Of a stretch of 64,000 nucleotides of DNA, positions 1-13,500 are shown piece by piece. Each line of letters begins with the position of its first letter. Position 1 is the first letter of the stretch. Source of the DNA: Schistosoma mansoni (Eukaryota > Platyhelminthes > Trematoda > Strigeidida > Schistosomatidae); the NCBI RefSeq assembly GCF_000237925.1, contig NC_031495.1, forward strand, positions 60,618,939 to 60,682,938, written 5' to 3'. A program made the position numbers and the translations under genes. A model generated the notes under the pieces. That model was not told the origin of the DNA. It made no database searches and saw nothing but the letters and a program-made list of their open reading frames with translations.

Positions 1-669
1 TAACATTGATGTGGCCACTTAAAACGACCATATTTCTGAACTTTGGGGGATGAAACGTTAATCACAATGGATACTAAATCAATGGTTTCTGTTTAAATAC
101 CAGTCTGTTGGACATAATCATTATATTAAGTGTTAGATGAACGAAACAACTAACGCATGACTTAATGTGCCAGTGTCCTTCCGTTAAATGATTATGACGA
201 TAGGGGTTTATCCTAAAAGAACACTATTAAAATAGTGTACATGTAATTTGGGAAGTACAGAGAATTTTCAAAAAGTCAATGTGTGTCTGAAAGAAGATAC
301 AAAACAACAAACAACTATAAATTACTTACAGAACAATTGGGAATCACTATTATTATACAGTTAATATTGTTTGTTCTGTTTATCATTGTAAAACTATATC
401 CATCTTCGCTTTCGTAAATAATATCCATATCCCAACACTACTCAAATGGAAATTTAACTCATAAATTTTAGTTGAGTTAGGGATCCTGATGCATCAATAT
501 TTCTGTTGTATCTTTCTGACTTATAGCGTTATCTTGGCTAAAAATTTGACTATCATGAAAAATAAATATTTATGCATGTATGTAGAGTTAGAGTAGAATG
601 ACTCTGTATTTTGGCTTTTTTGATCTGGAAAATACATTCGAATTTATATATGAATTTTCACCGTTCTAG
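1..669. other. Intron, no recognisable element
   Basis: AT-rich DNA left of the first visible Ig exon. No coding potential or known repeat was recognised; it is taken as intron because 670 begins at a splice acceptor in phase 1. Confidence 0.5.
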
Positions 670-858
670 ATCCTCCAACTATTGAAATGGCCAATCTCAA
701 ACTTGGTCAACTACTTAAAGGTACAACAATGGTACGAGCTGTGATTGCTGGCAATCCAATTAATTTATTTTACTGGGAATTTGAAGGAAGGCCAATACAT
801 GGACCCAATAGTAATTGTCTTGTGCCGATGCCGAATGAAAAATATTGTATCCTTGTCG
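670..858 (+). CDS. Ig gene exon (first half of Ig domain)
   Basis: Preceded by a pyrimidine-rich acceptor ending CTAG and followed by donor GTAAGT. It is 189 nt long and enters and leaves in phase 1. The translation starts [15 protein letters not shown], typical of the A-strand of an Ig-like C2 domain, and contains the core Trp in FYWEFEG. The position where the B-strand Cys is expected reads VRAVIAG, so the canonical Cys is absent; two other Cys occur later in the exon (NSNC, KYC). Confidence 0.82.
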
Positions 859-3800
859 GTAAGTAAGGAATTAATTCAAAAGTGTCTTTTCATTAATTCA
901 TATCAGTAATCGATTCAGCACTTTAGTGCGTATCTCGAACTAAATTCTATTATCTAAAATGTGATATGACAATTTAGAATACGGTGTGTTGGAGGATAAA
1001 TACAACTGGAAGAGAAAGGTTAAAATTTTCCTCTTACCATTTAAACAATACCATTTCAAAGTGCTAACTGGAGTACGATATTTGAATTCCACTACTCATA
1101 ACGTATTCACTTTATTTGGTTAAAATATACAAAACTTAATATTTATGGCTCTTAAGTATAGAATTCTAAACATGTAGTCAGACTGCTTTGAAACTGTCAT
1201 CTAGATGTAGCTGAATTTAACATTGCACCTCAAATAGTACTGAAATTTGGTTTACAGTACTTAGAACAAAAAAGCATTCCAAGTAGAGATGGATATTGGC
1301 TAGCAGTGAAATTCATGAGGCTTTCTTCGTCCTGTTCAGGGGCTCGCCAGATGAATATACCTATGTCACAGAGTTGTTGTTTGCTCCTTGACTCAAACTC
1401 AGTACCTTTCGCTACAAACACCTATGTTTTATCCACTCAGCTACAGAGTTCACATAGGTACTAAACTTTGAAGTTGAGTGAAATTCAGTTCATTTGTATT
1501 GGTTGTTTGAAACTCACTATCGATGGTTAGGACAGAGATTGATTAGTCTCTTTTAGCACCCCATTGTAAAGCCGAATGCTATCTGAAATTATTAGGTAGG
1601 TGGATACCATGTTGATGTTTAGAGCAGAAGGTTATTATTTCGAATTCTGGAGTGAACATCAACAGTGCGATCCAGGTATATCATGATGATGAGTCTCAAA
1701 TACGACGAAATTCGCATTCTGGATTCCACTGACAGCCACCATCCATCTCTGTTTATAATGCTAGTGAGTTACTCGAAGCAATTCGTACGGGATGTTCATA
1801 TGCCAATAAGAGACTGATTACCTACAGCCTTAAAAATCAGAAAAAAGATTCGAACAACTAGTACAAGTGAAGAAAAACAAACTGTTCAGATTTCTTTCTT
1901 TTGACAGATCAATTTTGAATAGTCAGTATATAAATTCTTATGACATAAATCTCTTATCAATAAACTGGATACATTGGTTTTCATTGACCAATATGTTATA
2001 TCGAGTGAGTGCGTACGTGCCCTGTTTTATATATGACGTGATGGTCCCCGCTAATGAGAGAGGAGTGAATTTATCAATCGGATCAATAATACATGAAAAC
2101 CGTATAAGCAGTCTTGAGCACTTAACAGTCCTGCTTTCTGCCTAGCCCAGCCAGTTAAGTTCAGAACACCAATAACAGCCTCTGCAATATGAATCATTAT
2201 TCTCAAACATACAGGGTTTATATACCAATCAAACAGACCACTCGTACCATAAAATAGAAAATAACATTTGTACAAGATTTGGCCAAATGTGGCTGTGAAT
2301 ATGGGGGACAGTAATTAATGGACTAGGGATAACTCAAGAATGGTAAATCGTATAATAGCAGTTCACAAGTCAAAATGAAGCTTATAATAAGAGGAACACG
2401 AATAGGGATAGTTTAGTTAGTTGACAATTATACGATAGGAAATATACATATCATATTGGTCCATAACTAGTCCTCAAAGTTACCATTCATTATTCTCCAC
2501 GGGATATGACACAATAGACTATAATTGTAAAATTTTGATTCGATTTTGAATATACTTAATAGGTATTAGAGGTGTAGATAGCAACACATTGTTTTCTTAT
2601 TTAAAAAACTTACTAAATAACCATGAACCGTTAGTATTGGTGTCATGAGATTATTTACAGAATCAGCTCATATTTTAGATAATTAAATCTTGTGAATCAG
2701 AAATAAATGATAAGCTTTTGTATAAATAACGTTTTCATTTGCAATGTATACTGAGAATTCAATGTTATATTCAATGTTCAACTTGAGATGGATTGAATAT
2801 TAGTCATTCAATCGTTCAATGAAGCTAGTTTACGAGTAAGCAAAAGTCATTAGATTTGTTTTGAATTGATCATGATCTAGACCTGGGAATATATACTTAC
2901 TTTGATTTTATTTTGTACAATTAGATAGATAGTTGACGTTCACTATTAATTGAATAGAGAATGCATATATGTTTACTGTTTATACAACTAGTTGTGTGTT
3001 GTTTTTATAAGCTTCACCTGCCAACATTAGAAGTAGTAGTAGTGCTTTATTATACTACTAGACATGAAACAGTCACTATTTGATGTCCTATCAGTTCATA
3101 AATACACTTTCATAGTGAACCATACTCAAAGGCAACAGAAAAACGGTCAAGAATCAGGTTTAAATTTTGTAAGAGGTAAGAATTCTAGTTAAATAAGCTT
3201 TATTTATGGGAGCCAGAACAAATTTTTCTTAGATCATTACTAGTGTACTATTAGTGTAGTGAACGAAAACAACAGTGAGGACAACTAAATGCATTTCAAT
3301 ACGAATTTACAGAACAGCTTAATAAAATCTGAGAACCATACGGTAATAATTCATTTGCAAAATGTTAATCAATCGTCTCAGACTTCATTGTTCCATCATC
3401 TCTATACCAATCATTCTATGTTTTCGTTCTGTTTTCTTCGATATTCTTAACTTTCTGCCTCCAGGCATTTCACTTTAGATTGATGATACATACTACTTAT
3501 ATCTATCGACATCAGTAGCCTATACCACAAAACTACACTAGAAAAGTTATTCATTGAATATTATCAATATTAAAAATTATTCCAACTTCAAAATATTCAA
3601 TATTACTTTTAATGATATCGTAAATAATAGATTTCTATTTCTTATGGATTCAATCTGAATGATTAAAGTTAACTTGAAATCGAACCGAACGAGAGAGAGA
3701 AAGAGGAAACAGGAAAAGGTGACAAAATACAATAAATCAATAACTATTCAATAATAATTTAACAAATAAAACAGTGAAATTTGATTGATTTAATCTATTA

Positions 3801-4545
3801 AAGTTAAAATTAGGTAAAAATTGAACAATTTAAATTCGATATTTACAAAAAAACTTTTCGAAAAAACAAAAAAAAAGGATCATTATTTGAACTTGAAATA
3901 ATTCCTTGATCTTAATTAATATGTAAGTTTTAATTCACATTCGACATATTCCAATAATATATATATATATATATCGACATTCAGTAGTATATTGATACAG
4001 TTTACACATTTTATATAAATAAAATTAACCGATTAGTGATAATTAAGTAATTGATAATGATCAAAACTATTGGCTTTAATGAAAATTGTAAAATAAAGTG
4101 ACACCTTTCTTTTTTCTCATAAATTCACTATTATTTACTTGTCCTAATCTGTTCTCATATTCAAAAAAATGATAATAATAATAATAATGACAATAAAGCT
4201 CACTTGCTATTGTTTGTTCGAATCTTCCCATTGATGTTTAAGACTGAAACTGGTCAGTCTCTGATTGACATATGTGTATACTGCGCGTATTGCCTCGATA
4301 TAGCCTTAATTCACAAACATTATAAGCAAAGATAGATAGTGCTAGCAGTAAAATCTAGGACGAGCGTTTCGTCTTATTTGGGACTCGTCAGCTGGATGTG
4401 ACTGCATCTCATGGGTGATGTTCACTCTGGGACTCGAACACAGTACCTTCCGCTTCAAACGTCATCGCGTTATCCAGCTGACGAGTCCCAAATAAGATGA
4501 AATGAGCGTCCTAGATTTTACCGCTAGCCACTATCTATATTTGCT

Positions 4546-4584
<39 letters not shown>

Positions 4585-7500
4585 GATTTCAATGATTGAA
4601 ATTAATTGAAATAATTTAAATGAACAATGAAATAGTAATAATATTAATAGTAAGACAAACTATTTAATAAACAAACTATTAAAATATTCCACAAATTATT
4701 TAATGAATTAACCTAATTATTATGAAACTGTATACATTTATTGTTTATATTTATAAGAAATCGGTTCAATTATTGATTGTTTGCATGTTTACAAATAATT
4801 TAAATAAATAAAACTATCTGATTTTAACCTTGAAAAATTTGGTTTTCCATAGTGATCTAGCTTCAATTGACTCATGATTTCAACTATATAAAATTACAAA
4901 AATCTCCACAAAACCCCTCTTCTGATAATGATCATATGCTCACTGGTGACTGGCTCCATGAGGTATTTCCTGGAGTTCTAGTGAGAAGAAGTGCTCAGTG
5001 GAGTTCAACCAGGTCTGTTGTAAGATAGTAACTTATTGAAGACATTGGTGGATGTGTCGCCCGATTTCGTGGATCGGTTGAAGTTGGACATCGACACCGT
5101 CGGATGCCAGCCAGCTCAGTGGTCTGTCGGTTAATCGCTCGCGCACGAGACTTATAGGTACTGGGTTCGAATCTCCTGAGGCGGGATCGTGGATGCGCAC
5201 TGCTGAGGAGTCCCACAATAGGACGAAACGGCCGTCCGGTACTTCCAGGTTTCCCATGGTGGTCTAGCCTTAATTGACTCATGATCTCAACTGTATAAAA
5301 TTATTCATTCATTCATTTTAAAGTAATTAAACTAAATATTAACAAGCTTGAGTAAATAAACATTCCATAAGGAATAATATAAAATGTACTAAATAAGATA
5401 TCTCATTTTTATGGAACACATTTTATAATGAAATATGAATAAAAATGGATGATCACCCTGGAAATATGAAATGTAATTATGTTAACTACTATTAAAGAAG
5501 CTTCAATTTTGTTTTTTAGCATTTTATACACTCTTTAGACTAAACCTGGATCTTTTAAGACATTTAGGGTCAATATTTAGAAAAATCATTTAGATCACAA
5601 TTATTGGTTGATGGACTTATATTAGAAGCTTATTCTTGTTGATGACAGTATTTTGTTTAAAAATATATGGAGATTAATCAATGAATATCATATAGAAATC
5701 CTGATGTAGTGAAGCCTCTTTATAGCAACAATGTTGAAGGTTAAATAACCTGATATACCTGATTGTAATTGCATTTTCCTTCAGCGCTATTTTTAACTGA
5801 CTGATTAGTCATTTCTTGGAAGTGACTGTAGATTATTTATAATATACATTCTGGTATCATTCAGATTACGACAGGCATCTTAAACTATATGATAGATTTT
5901 CACCGAGATTCCGTATCGTTTAGTATTCTACCTATAGATTAGATTCTTGCTATGCCGCATACTACTTGAGCACTCGAACGCTAGAACCCTCCAAAGTCGC
6001 AAATGAAAAAAACAGGATACGAATGAGAAAGAATGTTGTTCTAAACCAGCATCAAATATGATACAAAACTCTCAAGTTTTTATAGATTTTAGTAAAAACA
6101 AAGTCATCAATACAGTCATCCAATCCGCGTGCAGCGGTTGTTAGCATTTATCTAATCAAGAAGCTACACTTCAAGATTCTGGAGTGCTCTTCCAAAAGAT
6201 GAGTGGATTGAATGTCTTCGTCTCTTTCTGAGCTTCTTAGAGCTCCCTTGAGTTCACCTAGGGGCTGTTTCCACACTTAGAACTCGTCGTTTCTGTCTGC
6301 CTGTATTCCAGTATTTATGCTTATATCTAGATTTATAGTCTGCTAATTTTCTTTTCTCGCCCCGGTGCAACAAAGACAAACCATATAATAATGTAACTTG
6401 TAGTCAGAATAATAATAATAACAATAATAAATCCATATTTGTGTTATGATTTCGCTTTCACTCATTTCTTTCTTGTTTGTTATAAGATAAAGCAAATTCT
6501 AAACATGGAATAATCAGAACAACTTTGTTCATAGCTAATTTGACTATGGCTAATTATGGTCATTATACATGTGTAGTTGAAACACCATTTGGTACATTTC
6601 GCAATAGTACAGAAATATTTAGTAAGTTTTCAATTATTCAGTTTATCTTTTAACCTTTTGTCAATCACATTTTTTTAAATATGCAAATTAACAAACTCTT
6701 AGCTTCTAAGCATCTCTGAGGGATATAACCAAAGTCAAATATTTTCAACAGTTGAATTCATGAGTCGATCTAAACTAGACCACCATTGAAAACCTGAAAA
6801 TACTGGATAGTTTTTTCGTCCTAATATCAGACCCCTCGGCAATGCGCATCCACGACCCTCCACATGGGACTCAAACCCAGTGACTTCGGTCTTGCGCGAG
6901 AACGCTTAACCCCTAGACCATTGGGCCGACATCCAATGGTATTATTGTCTAACTTCATTCGATGGTGGTCTAGTTTAGATAGACTCATGGATTCAACTGT
7001 TAAAATTACTGCAATCTCCACAAATCCCCACTCTTAAATTATTTTATTTCTCGATTATGAAAATGAGTCCGCCAAAATCCCAGATGAGGTTCCAAAACTT
7101 ATTATAGATGGTAGTTCAACATAAGATATGATTGCGTCACTTAGGATAATCTATCAATGATCAATGCCAAAAAGAGTGAAAAAATTGTCGGACGGTTAAG
7201 TTTGTAAGTTGTTCTGCTGAAGCCATGTAAAGGTTAAATAATACCCCTAAGTGATTAAATACAAGAAATCTGATTTTAAAATAGCAGTTTTAGGCGGCTT
7301 TCTTCCAGAATGACAATGACAAGTTTAACTGCTTGACAAAATGATTGAATAACATCAAAGTTTTAATTCTGATAGATTAACCACTGTTATCTGTGAATTA
7401 TCCACCAATAGAATATGACTTCTACGACCTTAACACTGTGACAATGACGTTCGATTAGCATGAGTAATCTAGCGTCCTTATTGGCCCTCAATCCGCCTAG

Positions 7501-10500
7501 CCCGTCCACTTGAGTCCAGAACACCAATAGCAGCCTCGGCAATATGGATCGTTTATTTCAAGCATACTTTGTTTATATATCAGACAGACAGGCCACATCA
7601 CACCATAAAAATAGAAAATAATATTTGTACAAAAACGAGCCAAATGTGGCTGGGAGCGTGGGAGACAATAATCAATAAACTGAGTACAAGAACAGTAAAG
7701 GATAGTATAGGAACAGCAAATCATATAGGAATATACATAGAATAATAGTCCAATAATAGGTCCTGCAAGTTATCCGTACTTACTTCTTCCCTAGTATATA
7801 ACAATTTGTTTCAGTCATATCTTCATAACAAATAGTGTCAGTTAAGAAAAAAAATCAAAACTGCATCTAATTCCTACATGGAATGAAAACAACACGATTT
7901 AATGGGAAGTAGCTGCAATGAACAGTTACACCTACACCATTTTGAATAAACAAATTAGTGTGTCTTGATTTGGATTGGGTCTACGATCCGTGAGCGCTAA
8001 TCGGTCAGGCTTGCAGCTAATGAATTCTTTAATCCTACTTACTTCTACTAATCAAACTGCTTATAAAAATGTAAATAGTTTTCAGACCGTTCTGTGTAGG
8101 TGATTTCACAAGTTAGATCAAGATATAACCTACTGGCCTGAATCAAGTAACCAGTAGAAACCAGGACAAACTGAACAGCTGTTTCGTCCTAATATGGGAC
8201 TCAGCAGACTCTCATGTCTCCCTGTGAGTGCTTATTTTTTAGACCACTGAGTTGGCATCCAATGGTTTGCATAGAGTTTGCAAAAAATTGTCATACTGAG
8301 GTAAAACAACTGTCCAGCTCAAATACTGTGAAACTATTCGCTCTAGTTTAGACGAAAGTTCTTATATAAACTGTCCAGCTGTTTTCTGGTTTCCAACTGA
8401 TGTTTGGCTAAGGTCGGACCCTAATGTAGACTATAAAACTCAACATTATCCACAAGCTCATCACGTTAACAGAACAGAAAAGTTATCCAGGGCAGTAAGG
8501 TTGTTCATAAGATTTTAATCGCTGCAAAATTCCCACTATAATAAAACACAATTATATGAACGAAGAATATTCTTTTCAATAATTTCTCATCTGGCTGTAC
8601 AATCATAAATCCAAATTAATAATCCATAAAAAAGGCCAGGTTTGGATTTATAATTATGGAACCTGATAAGAAATTATTGAAAAGAATATTCTTCCTTCAT
8701 ATAATTGTGTTTCAATATGGTTGTCTTAGCAGTTTCATATGACGCCACCTCATGATCAAAATAAACTTGGAAATTAACAAAAATCTCTATAAAACTACCT
8801 TATTTAATATAACCCCCACATGTTTATTGTATTTTAGATACATGTCATGTTTACTGTTTGATCTGTTAGTAGCTAATTAAAGTTATCAATGCAGTTTATC
8901 TAGCATGTTCCCCTAATCTGTAAATAAATACATACATTTTATCATAATTAGTAGACGGTAAAATCTAATACTTTCAATACTTCGTGTCTGTTGATAATAA
9001 AAACTTCAATTTAACGAACAAAAACGGGTAATGAACTGTAATAATTTGATAGTCTACGGAAGTTTGACATCATTTACTTTTTATTATTACAGTTAATAGT
9101 TTATTCTTATAATGGCGATGAATACAGCGTATAATAAAATCAATCTTAGGATCTTATGCTACAATCAGTACGTTAACCAACATCGAAAATGTCTCAATCA
9201 TTAAGGATTTGAGTAAAATGTCTACTGTGAAAAATGTAATCTTTTGTTCATTTGAATTTTACCTGTATGTATCTTAATGTAAAAAGAAAAGGAGGTGAGA
9301 CTTTAATTTATGGACGACCTTTGAATGGAAATTGAATGACCTTGAGAAATATTAGCCAATCAGAAGACAGTTAGTATAGAGTGAAAATATAATATACAAC
9401 ACCAAGGAATTAGAGTGGGTACACTTCTTTTACATGGTCCAAAAACTTGTCAAAGTTAGAAAGAGGTTCAAAGGTTCTAAAATCGTAATGCATAAGTAGA
9501 GGAACTGATCCATATGGCTCCATGATACTCGGTCTCTGGAACCATGATAAGGTCACAAAGACTCTCTCAGCCTCGAACAAATAGCTTCAACATTGTTTGT
9601 ATGTACTCCGGTTGTGTAAGTTTGTCATTTTCTTACGCATATATCCTTACAACACTCATACCTTTGAACAACCGAAGCTTCAGCAACATCTGCGAATATT
9701 TCCTATTCTAGCAGACTTCTTCCTCTAACATATATTACATCGAAAGGTAACATCATTACGGTAGTCTGAGCAAGGTCTACAAGTCAGTTGATTACCGCAA
9801 TTACAAATAAAGGAACTTCTTAGTATTCCCATTTATTGTAGCCGCTTAACTGTCACGTTTTCTCTAAAATCCTCTGTGAACCGATTGTACATGAGCATCA
9901 GTACTGAAATCGGCGCTGTGACCTTGAAATCCCCCAGACACTTCTGATTGGCTCATCCATAAATTATAGTCTCGCCGAAAAGGAAATTGAAAACTTATTT
10001 CAACTATTGCATAATGTCCTTATAAAACGCCCTCTCAGTTACATCTAACCTATGCTGATGTTAGATCGACCTACTTCCTTAGATATCTAGTAGAATACAT
10101 TGAAGTACAGTTTTTGTTTACTGTCTATTGACCATCATTATTTGTTTGTCTAGAGGTTTAATTTCCTAAATATTATTCAATTGAAAATGCATAGAAAAAA
10201 GACTATGAGATAATTATTTTTGATAACAACGTCTATTATTGTCATTTAGTCATAAAGTTTGTATTGTAACAATCATTTTCATGAATTATCATAGTGTACA
10301 AATGTAAATAGTCTATATGTAAACTAATGCTTCCGGTCTCACATTTATGTTAATAGTGGTGTAAATGTGAAGAACAAAGTGGGAGGATGGGTTTAAAACA
10401 AATTCAATGGAATGTAAAAATGTTTACTATTTATATTCATAATCTACGAAATATTGAAGAAAAGGACATTACATGTAAATTTTAAATTTTTGTCTACAAA

Positions 10501-13500
10501 GAAAACATGAATTTATGGTTGAGTTTAGGATGACGGAAAACCATAACCTTATAATCTTCAAAGAGAAAATAGATCCACCGTCGAAATTGAACTGCTAATG
10601 TTCTACTGACTAAAACTGTAAGGAATTTTATGTAGAATTACTTACTTACGCTTGTTACCCGTCGTGGAGGAGCGTAGGCAGCCCACCAGCATTCTTTATC
10701 GAACTCTGTTCTGGACAATCCTTTCCAGTTGCTATTTATCCTTTTCATATCTGCTTCCCATTCCCGACGCAGTGTGTTCTTTGACCTTCCTCTTTCCTGT
10801 TTCCCTTCAGTATTCCAAGTTAGGGCTTGTCTCGTGATGCAGTTTGATTATTTCCTTAATATATGTTCTATCCACATCCAACTTCTTTTCCTAACTTCCT
10901 CTTCAACTGGAAGCTGGTTTGTTCTGTCTCAAAGTAGGTTGTTGCTGATGGTATCTGGTCGACGTACATTGAGTATCTTGTTTAGAAAATTGTTTAAAAA
11001 TACTTGTACTTTTTGATGATGATGGTTGTAGTAGTTCTCCGTACAGTAGATCTGTCTTGACGTTCGTATTGAAGATTCTTACTTTGGTGTTGGCTGACAG
11101 ACAGTTATTTTGAGTTCCATATGCCCTTCAACTGTAAGAATGCTGTCCTTACTTTTCCAATCCTTGCCTTTGCGTCTGTATCAGATCCGTCTTGTTCATC
11201 CTTGATGCTGACCAGTCAGGTAGGTGAAGGTTTCCACCTGTTCCAGAATTTCTCCGTCAAGTGTGACCGGGTTGGTTGGTGTTCTCCATGTTGTATTTGA
11301 AGATCTTGGTTGTTCCCTTGTGTATCCTGAAGCCTACTAATGTAGAAGCTGCTGCTACACTGGTTGTCTTGACCTGAACGTGTTGGTGTGTATGGTATAA
11401 AAGAGCTAGGTGATCTACAAAGTCCGAATCGTTCAGTCGCATGCAAGCCGTCCATTATATTTCGTGCTTCCCCTCAGACGTCGAGGTCTTCATAATCCAT
11501 TCAACCACTAGAAGAAAGAGAAAGAGGAAGAGTATGCAGCCTTGTTAGAAGAATTATTTATCTAACTTAATCTTCGTTCGTACTTAAAAAGATATGAATA
11601 CATTTTTGTACTTAAAACTTTTCAGAAAATAATAAGAAAACTTGTAATTAAAAACAAAGAGTAGTTAAAGAAGCTTTTAGGTGTTAGCTTGTCAAATATG
11701 ATGATGTTACTGATTGAACTGTAACTTACTAGCATATTTCAAATAAGTTAATTACACTTAACTGATATTCTACAACAACTATTACTCAATAGAAATTTTC
11801 AAGCTTCAGTGATGATGTACCGTCGAGATAATTAAAACAAAGAACAAAACCAAGTTTACAAAATAAAGTAGTTAAGGAAAGATTTACTGAGACCATGTAC
11901 TATCAAAATATAACATCGGTTCTTACTACTAATTCATAAGAGAATGTGTTTTATCAATATGATTTACAGCATATACAGTGAAAACTTTTCAATAAAGTAC
12001 AAAAAAAATATTCAGACCAATTTAAATCAACTAAAATAATGATTTATTTGAACTGTTTTATTCCAGGAACTTACTCGTCTCCATCAACAACATGGGGTAA
12101 GTAAATTTGACTTTTATAAGGCTTAAATTTTCTACTTTAATTAAATTCACCTCAGTAATTAGTCTCAGAATACTTACTCATATATTGACAACATACTTAT
12201 TGTTGAGACTAATGTTAATAATTAACTCATTTAGTATTGTTTGTTTGAATCTTCCCATCGATGTGTTAGGACTGAAACTGGTCAGTCTCTAATGCTTGTG
12301 AATTAAGGCTATATCGAGGCAATACGCACAGTATACACATATGCCAATTAGAGACTGACCAGTTTCAGTCCTAACACATAGATGGGAAGATTCAAACAAA
12401 CAATACTAAGTGAATTTAAACTTCACCTCATTGCACAAGCAAGTGGCTCTCAGGACTCAGTGACCGAGTGGATAACGCGATGGCGTTTGAAGCGAAAGGT
12501 ACTGAGTTCGAGTGCCAGAGTGAACATCAACTCTGAGATGCAGGTACATCCAGTTGACGAGTCCCAAATAGGACGAAACGCGCGTCCTGGATTCCACTGC
12601 TAGCCACTAACAATCCTTTCTTACAATGTTAATAATTGTTAGTTTGAAGTGAAGTGGAGGTGAACTCATTCCCCTGACTTGTTAATTGTGATACAGATGC
12701 TTTATTACTAAACCACATTACAAGTTCATTTATGAGATGTTGTTTGCAGTTTCTTTTATTTGTGGCATTTTTATGACTGTATAGTCTAACCAATAATTTT
12801 CACTTTTTATTCAAAATCAATCTTTTCCATAAAAGATTATCCATTTTAAAATGTAAACCCACATTTAAAACATCCCTTAATTACATCAGCTTCGAAAAGA
12901 ATTTCTAGATCATAAACTTGTTATTGATGTTCGTAACCTTTGTAATTATAAGCAGGTGTCGACTATATATTACAGATATATATTATTCGGTTATAAAACT
13001 ATAAATTTTAGGTCGTATTGAAACGTGATCAGTTATTTAACTATACTACTTTCTGTCTTTCTTTTGTCAAATATTGAAGTTACGTACTAGATCTAGATTA
13101 TTCTGTGGATAATATACTCAATAATTAAAGATAATTTCAAAACGCAATCAAGTACAACCTATATAAAACAATGGTAATGATTTTTGTTATGATACTGGAT
13201 GAGGCAAGCTTGAATTCTAATAATAGCTCTTGTTTAACTCAGATTTCTAGAAAATGAACGCCAACTGGTGGGAAAAATGTATTCAGAACTTCTGTTCTGA
13301 CAAAATCCAACCACCTAATGTTGAATATAGTTTGAGGTATACCGTAAATCAAAATTCTACTTACCCACACTGGTTTATAACCCTCATTAAGTCCTACTTA
13401 GTAAGTGGACATTCTCAAGATCACTTGAGCATCCATAAACTATAGTCTCACCTAGTAATTTTACCTAAATTAGAAAGAAACTATTTTTTTGTCATATTAT

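Noticed and set aside
1867-2145. 92-codon + strand open frame
   Set aside because: AT-rich, overlaps the edge of a solo-LTR-like repeat, and has no splice context in phase with the Ig gene.
12466-12530. Functional tRNA gene
   Set aside because: Only A- and B-box-like segments fit; no cloverleaf with a plausible anticodon arm, and the sequence is embedded in a repeated SINE.
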